A DNA stretch of 49,824 nucleotides from NCBI RefSeq assembly GCF_022767005.1, contig NZ_JALEOV010000011.1, positions 1-49,824 on the forward strand. Reading direction: 5' to 3'. A program made the position numbers and the translations under genes. The notes beneath the pieces were generated by a model. That model was not told the origin of the DNA. It saw only the letters and a list, made by a program, of their open reading frames with translations, and did no database searches. The stretch comes from Peptoniphilus sp. Lineage in GTDB: Bacteria; Bacillota; Clostridia; Tissierellales; Peptoniphilaceae. Shown here piece after piece: positions 7,648-15,987 of this stretch; the first letter of the stretch is position 1, and each line of letters starts with the position of its first letter.

Positions 7648-8402
7648 GAATAAATCCCGTTGCCTTTACAATTTTTGGGCTTGAAGTAAAATGGTACGGA
7701 ATTTTAATAGCTATTGGTGTTTTTTTTGCAATTTTTATTACAGAAAAGATGGCTGAGAAGAAAAACTATAAATATGGTCTTTATAAGGATATTTCAACTG
7801 ATGTTTCTATTTTTGCTGTATTAATTGGAGTCCTTGGTGCAAGACTTTATTATGTGCTTTTTGAGTGGGAATATTACAGCAAACACTTAGACGAAATTTT
7901 TGCCATCCGAAATGGAGGACTTGCAATTTACGGTGGAATAATTGCAGGTGGACTTACTATATATTTTTTCTGTAAGCATAAAAAAGTAAAAGTACTAACT
8001 TTACTTGACTGTGTTGCTCCTGGTCTAGCACTTGCACATTCCATTGGAAGATGGGGAAATTACATCAATGGCGAAGCTCATGGTGGTGTTACAGATGTAC
8101 CTTGGGCAATTTTAGTCGATGGTCAATGGGTTCATCCAACATTTTTTTATGAATCAATTGTTAATTTTTCAATATTTTTGTTTTTATATTTTTATCTTTC
8201 TAAAAAGCAAAAATTTGAAGGAGAACTCATTTCTTTTTATATGATAGTTTATGGAATTGCGAGATTTTTCATTGAAGGAATAAGAACTGATTCACTTTAT
8301 ATTGGAATTTTTAGAGTTTCTCAACTTGTGAGTATTGCTATAATAATTTTAGGTATATCTATTAGAATTATAGCTAAGAGTAGACAAAAGAATGTAAATT
8401 AA
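7644..8402 (+). CDS. lgt: Prolipoprotein diacylglyceryl transferase
   Basis: 252 residues, an integral membrane enzyme with about seven hydrophobic segments. It moves the diacylglyceryl group from phosphatidylglycerol to the lipobox cysteine of prelipoproteins. The Lgt signature HSIGRWGNYINGEAHGG is complete, and EGIRTDSLYIG..RVSQ near the C-terminus matches the family. The ATGA overlap with deoC shows translational coupling. A terminator-like hairpin begins immediately after the stop codon. Confidence 0.95.
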   Translation: MRINPVAFTIFGLEVKWYGILIAIGVFFAIFITEKMAEKKNYKYGLYKDISTDVSIFAVLIGVLGARLYYVLFEWEYYSKHLDEIFAIRNGGLAIYGGIIAGGLTIYFFCKHKKVKVLTLLDCVAPGLALAHSIGRWGNYINGEAHGGVTDVPWAILVDGQWVHPTFFYESIVNFSIFLFLYFYLSKKQKFEGELISFYMIVYGIARFFIEGIRTDSLYIGIFRVSQLVSIAIIILGISIRIIAKSRQKNVN

Positions 8403-8430
8403 TTGGACTAGGCAACTAGTCTAATTTTTT
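8403..8430 (+). terminator. Terminator-like hairpin between lgt and queH
   Basis: A 9-bp stem with one G-U pair (8403-8411 with 8416-8424) capped by a GCAA tetraloop and followed by six T residues. The queH ribosome binding site follows directly with no obvious new promoter, so the hairpin may act as a partial terminator that lowers downstream expression. Confidence 0.7.
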
Positions 8431-8440
8431 AGGTGATATT

Positions 8441-9052
8441 TTGAATAAAATTAATTACAATTTAGAAATGGAAAAAATAATAAAAAAAATTGAAAGAGAA
8501 AAAAAGCCTAGCCTTCTTTTACACTCTTGTTGTGGCCCTTGTTCCTCTGCAGTTTTAGAGAGAATTTGCGATTACTTTGACATTGACGTTTTTTGTTACA
8601 ATCCTAATATTGACAGTGAAGATGAATTTTACAGAAGGTCTAATGAACAAATTAAACTTGTTGAGGATTTAGGACTCAACGAGGAAATTGATGTTAAAGT
8701 CGTAAAGTACAATCACAATGAATTTTTAAATTATATAAAAGGATTTGAAAATTATAAAGAAGGTGGAGCAAGATGTTTTAGATGTTATAGACAAAGACTT
8801 GAAAAGACAGCAGAGTACGCAGCAAAAAACAATTACGATTACTTTACAACAACTCTTTCTATTTCTCCTCATAAAGATTCTCAAATTTTAAATCGACTTG
8901 GAAAATTTGTTTCTGAGGAATATAAAGTAAAATATTTATATTCAGATTTTAAAAAGAAAAATGGTTTTAAAAGATCAGTAGAGCTAACTGATAAATTTAA
9001 TATGTACAGACAAGATTACTGTGGTTGCGAATTTAGCAGAGGTGAAGATTGA
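8441..9052 (+). CDS. queH: Epoxyqueuosine reductase QueH
   Basis: 203 residues of the former DUF208 family. QueH performs the last step of queuosine synthesis, reducing epoxyqueuosine in tRNA, and is the cobalamin-independent alternative to QueG. The cysteine motifs that bind the iron-sulfur cluster and second metal are all present: CCGPC near residue 30, CFRCYRQRLEKTA in the middle and CGC near the end (YRQDYCGCEFS). The start is TTG 8441 behind AGGTGAT (8431-8437). The stop overlaps the capA-like start. Confidence 0.93.
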   Translation: MNKINYNLEMEKIIKKIEREKKPSLLLHSCCGPCSSAVLERICDYFDIDVFCYNPNIDSEDEFYRRSNEQIKLVEDLGLNEEIDVKVVKYNHNEFLNYIKGFENYKEGGARCFRCYRQRLEKTAEYAAKNNYDYFTTTLSISPHKDSQILNRLGKFVSEEYKVKYLYSDFKKKNGFKRSVELTDKFNMYRQDYCGCEFSRGED

Positions 9053-10224
9053 AAAATTTAAAAAATATTTTCTTTATAGTCATTGTATTTACTTTGGGAC
9101 TTGTACTCTATATTTCTCATAACAATAATTTTAACTTTGTAAGTAATGGAAATAAAACTTTTAAATTAAAAAATGCAAATGAAGAACAAATAAAAAAAGA
9201 GGACAAGTCTGAAGTGAAAATTCTTGCAATGGGCGACATGATTTTTCATCAACCAATTGTAAAGAACTATAAAACTAATGAATCTTACGACTTCACACCA
9301 ATTTTTACAAATATTTCAACAGACATTAATGAGGCAGATATTGCAATTGCAAATTTTGAAGGCTCAGTAAATTCAAATAGAAAATTATCAGGATTTCCTC
9401 TTTTTAATTATCCTAAAGAAACCATTTATTCTTTAAAAAATGCAGGATTTGATGCAATATCAACTGCAAATAACCATGCACTAGATACTGGAACTGAGGG
9501 TGTTTTAGAAACAATCTCTCACATAAAAGAAAGTGGAATGAATTCTTTTGGAACACTTTCAGAAGATGAAGACAAGGGAATAATTATTGAAAAAAATGGA
9601 ATAAAAATAGGACTAATTTCTTTTACAGAAACATTAAATGGCATGGACTCATTAATACGTGGTAGAGAATATTATGTTAATACTTTTGCACAAAATGTGG
9701 AGGCAGATATTAAAAATTTAAAAAATAATTCTGATATTGTGATAGTTTATGCTCACTGGGGGAATGAATACCAATTAATTCCAAATGAGAGGCAAGTTAA
9801 TTTAAAAAATAGACTTCAAGAATATGGTGCAGATATTATTCTAGGGTCCCATCCACATGTTTTGCAAAAATATGAAGTAGAAGAAAAAAATAATAAAAAA
9901 TATTTTACGATTTATTCAATGGGAAATGCTCTTTCAAATCAAAGAGTGGAAAATTTAAACAAACCCGGTGTTGACACAGGAGCATTAATAAAACTTATAA
10001 TTGAAAAGGATAATATAAATGGAGAAACAAAACTAAAGTCTTATGGTGTTTATCCGACTTTTGTCAATAGATATAGAGCAAATGGCAAATTAAATTACGA
10101 TATAGTAAAGTTAGAAGACATTGTAACTGGAGGAAAACTAAGTGATGTTACTAACTCCGAATTAAAAAACAAAGCAGAATTAAAATACAATGAGGCTATG
10201 AAAGTTTTAAAGGGTGAAATATGA
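9049..10224 (+). CDS. CapA-family (PGA_cap domain) membrane-anchored protein
   Basis: 391 residues. An N-terminal uncleaved anchor (about residues 5-23, FFIVIVFTLGLVLYI) is followed by a short charged linker and a metallophosphoesterase-like PGA_cap domain. Motifs are LAMGDMIFH, IANFEGSV, TANNHALDTG, YAHWGNEYQ and GSHPHVLQ. The family is named for CapA of poly-gamma-glutamate capsule synthesis, but no capBC partners are nearby, so a capsule role is not supported here. The TTG start is behind AGAGGTGA and overlaps the queH stop. The stop overlaps the next ATG by 4 bases. Confidence 0.85.
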   Translation: MKNLKNIFFIVIVFTLGLVLYISHNNNFNFVSNGNKTFKLKNANEEQIKKEDKSEVKILAMGDMIFHQPIVKNYKTNESYDFTPIFTNISTDINEADIAIANFEGSVNSNRKLSGFPLFNYPKETIYSLKNAGFDAISTANNHALDTGTEGVLETISHIKESGMNSFGTLSEDEDKGIIIEKNGIKIGLISFTETLNGMDSLIRGREYYVNTFAQNVEADIKNLKNNSDIVIVYAHWGNEYQLIPNERQVNLKNRLQEYGADIILGSHPHVLQKYEVEEKNNKKYFTIYSMGNALSNQRVENLNKPGVDTGALIKLIIEKDNINGETKLKSYGVYPTFVNRYRANGKLNYDIVKLEDIVTGGKLSDVTNSELKNKAELKYNEAMKVLKGEI

Positions 10225-10910
10225 AAAAAGATGAAGTTTCAGGAACAAATTATATTATTTTTCAAGATGATGAAGAATTTAAGTACACTACTGACGCCTT
10301 GATTTTGTCTTCTTTTGTAAAAAGTGGAAAGAGAGCCATAGATCTTGGATGCGGCACTGGAATTTTGTCTTTGAGGGTATGTGATAGATTTCATGAAATT
10401 CATGCTATTGACAAAAACAAAAATGCTTTGGAATTATTTAAGAATTCTATTTCTTTTAACAGATTAGAGGAGAAAATAAATTTATTAAAGGAAGATATTT
10501 TTAATTTAAAAAAATTTTATAACACAAATTTTTTTGATGCAGTAATTTTCAACCCACCATATTATGATTTCAAAAATATTAAGTTTGAAACTATTGATGC
10601 AAAGCATTTTTTTGATATAGAAGGAAGCCTTTACATAGTAAATTATCTTTTAAAAAATTCTGGAACTCTCTATATGATTTACCCAACTTATAGACTTGCA
10701 GAAGTGATATATAATATAAATAGTGCGGGACTTAGAGTTAAAAACATAATAAACATCCACGGAAATAAAAATAAAAAAGCAAAATCAACAATAATTATTG
10801 CTAAAAAGCAAGCAAATTTTGGAAATGATTTTAGAGATTTTTATATAAGAAGTGGATTGGATTATTCTGAAGAGATGAAAAAAGTTTATAGAAATGAGGT
10901 ATTGTTGTGA
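10221..10910 (+). CDS. TrmN6-like class I SAM methyltransferase (YabB/YfiC family)
   Basis: 229 residues. SAM-binding motif I is DLGCGTGILSL and the adenine-N6 catalytic motif is NPPYY. The N-terminus (TDALILSSFVK) matches the YfiC/TrmN6 group, whose E. coli member makes m6A37 in tRNA1-Val. In B. subtilis the homologue YabB is encoded next to YazA (GIY-YIG) and YabC (RsmI). Here RsmI follows with overlapping start and stop codons, and a YazA-like gene lies 3.6 kb further on, which supports the assignment. Confidence 0.85.
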   Translation: MKKDEVSGTNYIIFQDDEEFKYTTDALILSSFVKSGKRAIDLGCGTGILSLRVCDRFHEIHAIDKNKNALELFKNSISFNRLEEKINLLKEDIFNLKKFYNTNFFDAVIFNPPYYDFKNIKFETIDAKHFFDIEGSLYIVNYLLKNSGTLYMIYPTYRLAEVIYNINSAGLRVKNIINIHGNKNKKAKSTIIIAKKQANFGNDFRDFYIRSGLDYSEEMKKVYRNEVLL

Positions 10911-11701
10911 TTTATTTTTGTCCAACGCCAATTGGAAACTTAGGGGATATTACAATTAGGACAATTGAAATTTTAAAATCTGTTGATATGATTTTTGCTG
11001 AGGACAAGAGAGTTACAGTAAAACTTTTAAATCATTATGACATAAAGGCAGAGTTGCGAACTTATCATAAGTTTAACGAATCTGAAATGTCTGCTAAAAT
11101 AATTGAAAGCATTGCTGATAGGGACATCGCCCTTGTAACAGATGCAGGTATGCCTGGAATAAGTGATCCTGGGGCAATACTTGTGAAAAAATTAATTGAA
11201 GAAAAAATTGATTTTAGAGTTTTGCCAGGTGCCAACGCTGCACTTACTGCCTTAGTTTTATCAGGACTTGATACAGACCATTTTACATTTTATGGATTTA
11301 CTTCAAATAAGTCTTCTGCAAGAAAAAAAGAATTTGAATCTTTAAAGGATTTAAAATTTACACTTATTTTTTATGAAGCACCCCATAGAATTAAAGATTT
11401 TTTACAAGATGTCTACGAAGTTTTTGGCGAGAGAAAAATTTCTATTTCACGTGAAATAACAAAAGTCTTTGAAGAAACTATTAGATCCACAACTTCAAAA
11501 GTTATTGATGAAGATATTACTGAAAAGGGAGAATTTGTAATTTGCCTAGAAGGTAATAACGAAGAAAAAAATTATAATATAAGAAAACTCTTAGAGGAAG
11601 AATTAAAAAAAGGCGTAAAAAAATCTCAAGCTGTGAAAGAAATTTCAAAAAAATATAATATTCCAAAAAATGACGTTTACAAGGAGAGTTTGGATTTATG
11701 A
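10907..11701 (+). CDS. rsmI: 16S rRNA (cytidine-1402-2'-O)-methyltransferase
   Basis: 264 residues. The tetrapyrrole-methylase-fold signature is complete: CPTPIGNLGDITIRTIE, EDKRVT, LVTDAGMPGISDPG and LPGANAAL. The enzyme 2'-O-methylates C1402 in the decoding centre of 16S rRNA. A C-terminal helical segment (KKSQAVKEISKKYNIPKNDV) is the usual RsmI tail domain. The start is GTG 10907 with GAGGT just upstream, overlapping the previous stop. The last 4 bases overlap nurA, linking this gene translationally with the HerA-NurA pair. Confidence 0.93.
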   Translation: MIYFCPTPIGNLGDITIRTIEILKSVDMIFAEDKRVTVKLLNHYDIKAELRTYHKFNESEMSAKIIESIADRDIALVTDAGMPGISDPGAILVKKLIEEKIDFRVLPGANAALTALVLSGLDTDHFTFYGFTSNKSSARKKEFESLKDLKFTLIFYEAPHRIKDFLQDVYEVFGERKISISREITKVFEETIRSTTSKVIDEDITEKGEFVICLEGNNEEKNYNIRKLLEEELKKGVKKSQAVKEISKKYNIPKNDVYKESLDL

Positions 11702-12642
11702 TAGATTTAAAGGAACTTGAGGGACAAATAAAGAATGTAAATATTAATTTGAGAGATAAGTACGACTTCGTATTTAAAATAAACAATAGTGAATTTAGAG
11801 AAAAAATAAATGAAGACGTTGGAAAAATCATAAAAATGGAAAAGTTTAAAAAAGACGAAATTTCCAAATACAAAAAAACTGTTGGAGTTGACGGTTCAAA
11901 CAATAGGTCTGGAGGTGCTTTTCCGCATTTTATCGAAATTTTCCAAGGACTTGCAAAGTCAACTGATGGCAACGAAGTTTATAAGACAAAGGTCTATACG
12001 CCTACTTTAAATTCAATTTACGACGATAAAAATCTTTCACAAAAATTTTTGGCGACCATTGAAATTGAAACTGCTCTTGAATACATAGACAAATATGATT
12101 TTGATTATTTAATGATGGACGGAGGATTTATTAGGTATAAAATCAATTGCTTGGATTTGTTTAAGGAGCTTCGAGAATGTTGCGAAAGAAAAAATATAAT
12201 TCTCTTTGGTGTGATAAAGGATATAAAGACCAATGTTATTGCAAGAAGTCTTGAACTTGACGAAAGTATTTACGATAGAGAAATTTTATTCAATAGACTT
12301 AACACTGGCGAAGCAATTTTAATAAAAAATGAAATAAATAAAAAATTTATTAAAGATGGAATGGGAGAAGGATTTTCATCTGCATTTATGAGAACTTCAA
12401 GATTTCCTGGAGCAATTGGCGTTGATATTTTAGATACGCAAGAAGATTATTTAGTGGAAATTTGCAATTTAATTTATACTTTAACTCCAATGTCATCGAG
12501 AGGAGTACCGCTTTGGCTTGACATTGTAGATAAGGATGTAAAAATTACTGATGAAATATTAGAAATGCTTTTAGAAGAATATTTGGATAGGGATGTTTAC
12601 GAACGATTTTTTATTTCTGAAAGAGATAAGAGATCTTTATAG
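11698..12642 (+). CDS. nurA: NurA-domain nuclease
   Basis: 314 residues. The NurA RNase-H-like nuclease fold is suggested by VGVDGSNNRSGG with the metal-binding D65, a second acidic strand MMDGGF (D141), and later TSRFPGAIGVDILD and VPLWLDIVDKD. NurA dimers dock on the HerA hexamer and resect DNA ends in archaea. The ATPase HerA follows 8 bases downstream behind its own AGGAGG, which strongly supports the call. The gene starts inside the end of rsmI (4-base overlap). Base composition matches its neighbours, so there is no sign of recent transfer. Confidence 0.85.
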   Translation: MIDLKELEGQIKNVNINLRDKYDFVFKINNSEFREKINEDVGKIIKMEKFKKDEISKYKKTVGVDGSNNRSGGAFPHFIEIFQGLAKSTDGNEVYKTKVYTPTLNSIYDDKNLSQKFLATIEIETALEYIDKYDFDYLMMDGGFIRYKINCLDLFKELRECCERKNIILFGVIKDIKTNVIARSLELDESIYDREILFNRLNTGEAILIKNEINKKFIKDGMGEGFSSAFMRTSRFPGAIGVDILDTQEDYLVEICNLIYTLTPMSSRGVPLWLDIVDKDVKITDEILEMLLEEYLDRDVYERFFISERDKRSL

Positions 12643-12650
12643 GAGGAAAA

Positions 12651-14483
12651 ATGAAAGTACTTGGTGTTACTACAACAAGGGAAGTATATATTGGTTCAAA
12701 GGAAAAAAACTTTCGAAACAACGAGTTTTTAATAGTTGAAGATCCAGTTCAAGGCGATATTATTGGAGAAGTTGTTGACTCAAAAACTTTTAACAGATTT
12801 ATTCCTCTTGATATTGGAGGAGATTTTGTAGATAACGATGTATTGTCATCTCTTGATTCCATGGGCTACGATGTTGGAGAAGAAACAGTTTATATAGCAA
12901 AACTAAGATTTTTTGAAGAGTTACTTTATCCACCCCTTACTGGAAGTGATTTGAGAGCACCAGAATTTTATGAAATCAAAAATTTATTAATTGATACAAT
13001 GCCAAATAATTCTTTAGTTCTCGGCTCAATAAAAAATACTGACAATATTGCTAAAGGAATGGATGATGTTTATAAAAATCTTTTTAGCACCTTTGAAAAC
13101 AACGAATATTTAAAACAAAGAGAACTTCCTTATTTATTTGATTATAAATCTATGCATCAATATCCTCACATAGGAGTTTTTGGTGGATCTGGAAGTGGTA
13201 AATCCTTTGGACTTAGAGTTATCTTAGAGGAATTAATGGAAATGGGTGTCCCTGCAATTGTAATGGATCCTCATTACGAAATGGATTTTTCAAATAATTC
13301 TGAAATTTCAAATAAAAACTACAGCGACAAATTTAGATGTCTTGAAATAGGATTGCAAACGGGAATAAAATTTCAAGAATTGCAAAAGCGAGATTTAAAA
13401 AATCTTTTGAACGCAGCATCACCGCTCACAGATTCCATGAAAAATGTAATTGACATAATGCTAGCAAAGGGCTCAAGTTTCGAATCTTTTAAAAACAAAT
13501 TGGATATGCTTTTGGAAGGTCAAGAGATTGGTTCAAGAGATAAAATATTATCTGAAATTGCAGCCGAGCCAGACATAACTAGAATGAATCGACTTGAAGA
13601 AGTATTAGATATATATGAAAGATATGACAAAACTTGTAATTCAATGAGTGTGCGTGGAGTTTTGTGGAGACTTATAAATCTTCAAAACGAGGGGATTTTC
13701 TCTCACAATATTGATGAGCTTTTAGATTTATTAAAGAGAAGAAAATTAGTTGTACTTCAAGGATCAACGAGAATGATAAATGTGTTTTCAACTTATCTTT
13801 TAGCTAAATTATATTATTTAAGGAAGGAATATAGAGATGAACTTTACAGAAGAAATGTTAAAGTAGATTATTTTCCACCCTTTGTAATTATTACTGACGA
13901 GGCACATAATTTTGCTCCAAAGGGTTTTGACACTCCATCAAAGAATATTTTGCGTGAAATTTCTCAAGAGGGGAGAAAGTACGGAGTCTTTTTAATTCTT
14001 GCAACTCAAAGACCCACATTATTAGATGAAACAATTACTGCTCAATTAAACACAAAATTGATTTTTAGAACTGTAAGAGCTTCAGATATTGATACAATTA
14101 AAGAGGAAACAGATCTTTCCGTTGACGAGACAAAAAGACTTCCTTATTTAAGTTCAGGAGATGTGTTTATTTCTTCTGCAAAAAAAGGACGTACATCTTT
14201 TGTTAGAATTAGAGCTGCAAATACAGTTTCACCTCACACGGAAAATCCTTTTGATGAGTTAGTAGACCACGAAAAGGAAAACTTTGAAAAGTTTTTTATT
14301 GACATAAAGGATTTACTTCCAATTGATGCGACAAGTTTAAATATAGCTTTAGTTAATTACAATAAAAAGTCTGGAGAGAATTTATCCTATGATGAATTTA
14401 AAAATAAGCTAGATGAATTGTGCGAAAGAGATTTTATTGAAAAAGAAGATAATTTCTTAACAGAAATGTATAAGATTAAATAG
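12651..14483 (+). CDS. herA: HerA-type ATP-dependent DNA translocase
   Basis: 610 residues. An N-terminal HAS-barrel (about 1-110) precedes a FtsK/HerA-superfamily ATPase: Walker A GGSGSGKS at 178-185, the HerA segment VMDPHYEMDF, Walker B IITDEAHNFAP with D416 and E417, and the later ATQRPTLLD and NTKLIFRTVRASD segments containing the expected arginine finger. A C-terminal region of about 90 residues follows. HerA is a hexameric translocase that powers NurA in end resection. AGGAGG at 12642-12647 precedes the ATG. No Sir2, DUF4297 or other effector used in HerA-based defence is next to it, and the partner is NurA. Confidence 0.9.
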   Translation: MKVLGVTTTREVYIGSKEKNFRNNEFLIVEDPVQGDIIGEVVDSKTFNRFIPLDIGGDFVDNDVLSSLDSMGYDVGEETVYIAKLRFFEELLYPPLTGSDLRAPEFYEIKNLLIDTMPNNSLVLGSIKNTDNIAKGMDDVYKNLFSTFENNEYLKQRELPYLFDYKSMHQYPHIGVFGGSGSGKSFGLRVILEELMEMGVPAIVMDPHYEMDFSNNSEISNKNYSDKFRCLEIGLQTGIKFQELQKRDLKNLLNAASPLTDSMKNVIDIMLAKGSSFESFKNKLDMLLEGQEIGSRDKILSEIAAEPDITRMNRLEEVLDIYERYDKTCNSMSVRGVLWRLINLQNEGIFSHNIDELLDLLKRRKLVVLQGSTRMINVFSTYLLAKLYYLRKEYRDELYRRNVKVDYFPPFVIITDEAHNFAPKGFDTPSKNILREISQEGRKYGVFLILATQRPTLLDETITAQLNTKLIFRTVRASDIDTIKEETDLSVDETKRLPYLSSGDVFISSAKKGRTSFVRIRAANTVSPHTENPFDELVDHEKENFEKFFIDIKDLLPIDATSLNIALVNYNKKSGENLSYDEFKNKLDELCERDFIEKEDNFLTEMYKIK

Positions 14484-14520
14484 AAGAACTGACCTTAAAT
14501 TTAGGGTCGGTTCTTAATTT
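14484..14520. terminator. Bidirectional terminator between herA and the convergent GIY-YIG gene
   Basis: A stem of about 13 bp (14484-14496 with 14503-14515) including AAGAAC/GTTCTT and GACC/GGGTC, followed by AATTTTT on the plus strand. On the minus strand it follows the GIY-YIG stop closely, so it may serve both converging units. Confidence 0.75.
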
Positions 14521-14523
14521 TTA

Positions 14524-14808
14524 TTATTTATTTAAATAATTATCATATAAGTTTTGAAGTGATAATTTGTTTTGAATTAATTTTAATTTATTTTTACGAG
14601 TAAGAGTTTTTATAAAATGTTCTTTTTTTAAAGCGTCGGATTTATCGATACATTCTTCACTAAAAACCATTTCAACTGGAAGATGTGATGCGGTATATTT
14701 TGATGCAATTCCATCATTGTGTGCCTTTAATCTTTTTTCTAAGTTATTAGTGTATCCAGTATATAAACTCCCGTCGCCACACTTTAAAATATAAACGTAG
14801 CTAGACAT
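14524..14808 (-). CDS. GIY-YIG nuclease-domain protein (YazA/UPF0213 family)
   Basis: 94 residues, a single GIY-YIG domain: YVYILKCGDGSLYTGYTNN gives the two half-motifs (YVY and YTG), followed by RLKAHNDG and KYTASHLPVEMVFSE. The UPF0213/YazA family is widespread, often next to yabB and rsmI, with no settled function. I start at ATG 14808, behind GTGGAG and overlapping the recX stop by 8 bases. An in-frame TTG at 14835 would add nine residues with no better signal. The nuclease may act on branched or damaged DNA, which would suit its neighbours recX and herA-nurA, but this is inference. Confidence 0.88.
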   Translation of the reverse strand: MSSYVYILKCGDGSLYTGYTNNLEKRLKAHNDGIASKYTASHLPVEMVFSEECIDKSDALKKEHFIKTLTRKNKLKLIQNKLSLQNLYDNYLNK

Positions 14809-15418
14809 AAGATTCTCCACTAAGATATTCGTCAACTATGAAATTTACAATCTCAAATTCAAATCCACGACTTTGCAAATACTTTTTTGCAGAATTTATT
14901 TTTTTTAAATCTTTTTCATTAGCATCTAATTTTTTGCTTATAAGTTTTTCGGCATTTAAGTATTCCAATTCATAATCATAGTCTTTCATAATTTTTTCGA
15001 TAATCCTATTGTCAACTCCCTTAGACCTTAACATGTAAATAATTTTTATCTTGCCATACTTTTTTATATTCATGGCATCATATAAGTATCTCCTTGCATA
15101 ATCCTCGTCATTTAAATACTTTTTTTCATTTAAGATTGGAATAATTATATCTATTATATTTTTACTTACTTTATTTTTATACAAATGGTCTATTAGCTGT
15201 TTTTCAGTCTTATTTCTTTGTAAAAATTTATAGGCTATAAGAAGAGCATTTGATTTTTCATCTTCAAATTTTAATTTTTCGATAATTTCATCTTCTACTT
15301 CTTGACCTTTGTAGAGACCAAATTCAATTAAAGTTTCTTCTGAAATATCTATTTCTTCGCCATTATCAAAAAGAATATGAAATTTTTTATTTTTAAAACT
15401 TATATTTGATATAATCAT
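14801..15418 (-). CDS. recX: Regulatory protein RecX
   Basis: 205 residues. The RecX three-helix tandem repeats are visible: ALLIAYKFLQRNKTEKQLID, YLNDEDYARRYLYDAMNIKK, the YGKIKIIYMLRSKGVDNRII segment, and the C-terminal KKYLQSRGFEFEIV. RecX modulates RecA filaments during recombination. recA is not in the window. The ATG is preceded by GGTGAT. The gene is co-transcribed with the GIY-YIG gene (8-base overlap) and diverges from the FHA-ftsW-PBP operon across 124 bases. Confidence 0.92.
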   Translation of the reverse strand: MIISNISFKNKKFHILFDNGEEIDISEETLIEFGLYKGQEVEDEIIEKLKFEDEKSNALLIAYKFLQRNKTEKQLIDHLYKNKVSKNIIDIIIPILNEKKYLNDEDYARRYLYDAMNIKKYGKIKIIYMLRSKGVDNRIIEKIMKDYDYELEYLNAEKLISKKLDANEKDLKKINSAKKYLQSRGFEFEIVNFIVDEYLSGESYV

Positions 15419-15483
15419 TTTATCACCAAGTTAATTTTAACATAAAAAAAGAAAATTCAAAATTCATCTAATTTAACAAACTG

Positions 15484-15512
15484 TGGAAAAATAAAAGTAA
15501 AGAGTATATAAT
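15484..15512 (+). promoter_or_regulatory. Probable promoter of the FHA-ftsW-PBP operon
   Basis: A perfect -10 TATAAT at 15507-15512 with a weak -35 TGGAAA (15484-15489) and a 17-base spacer, about 30 bases ahead of the GAGGTG ribosome binding site. I found no equally good minus-strand promoter for recX in this gap. Confidence 0.5.
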
Positions 15513-15542
15513 TATAGAGAGTTTAAGACGAAGAGGTGTAAT

Positions 15543-15983
15543 ATGTTTGAATTAATCTCACAAGTGCTGAGATATGTTTTTATAATCTTAATTTATCTTT
15601 TTATTTTTAGTATTTTAAGACTTATGTATCTCGATGTAAAAAGCATGACAAGTGGAGGAGAGTCCCTTGACGATGCTTATTTAAAAGTGGTAAATAGACT
15701 TGATTCATTGAACTTTAAGATGCAGGAGTATTATGTAATAGATGGCGATATAACTCTTGGCAGAAGTTCAAGGAACGATGTGGTTATAAAGGATAAATTT
15801 GTAAGTAAAAATCATTTAAAAATTCTTGACAAAAATCAAGCATATTATATTGAAGACCTTGGTTCTGCCAATGGAACTTTTTTAAATGGTGCGAAAATTG
15901 AACCCAATGAGTTAATTGAACTTCAAAATAATGACAAAATTGGTGTTGGTTTTATTCAATTTATTTTTGTAGATAAAAGGTGA
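15543..15983 (+). CDS. Membrane-anchored FHA-domain protein
   Basis: 146 residues. One N-terminal membrane segment (about 10-27, LRYVFIILIYLFIFSILRL) is followed by a short linker and a canonical FHA domain: GRSSRNDVVI, VSKNHLKI and LGSANGTFLNG, which hold the phosphothreonine-contacting Arg, Ser and Asn. FHA proteins bind phosphothreonine peptides. Those encoded with RodA/FtsW and a PBP, as in Mycobacterium, link Ser/Thr kinase signalling to wall synthesis. No kinase or phosphatase gene lies in this window. GAGGTG precedes the ATG, and ftsW starts 4 bases after the stop. Confidence 0.9.
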   Translation: MFELISQVLRYVFIILIYLFIFSILRLMYLDVKSMTSGGESLDDAYLKVVNRLDSLNFKMQEYYVIDGDITLGRSSRNDVVIKDKFVSKNHLKILDKNQAYYIEDLGSANGTFLNGAKIEPNELIELQNNDKIGVGFIQFIFVDKR

Positions 15984-15987
15984 AATT

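Noticed and set aside
12651..14483. HerA as part of a Sir2-HerA or DUF4297-HerA type defence system
   Set aside because: The partner next to it is NurA, and no Sir2, DUF4297 or methylase gene is nearby. A defence role remains possible, but this specific system is not supported.
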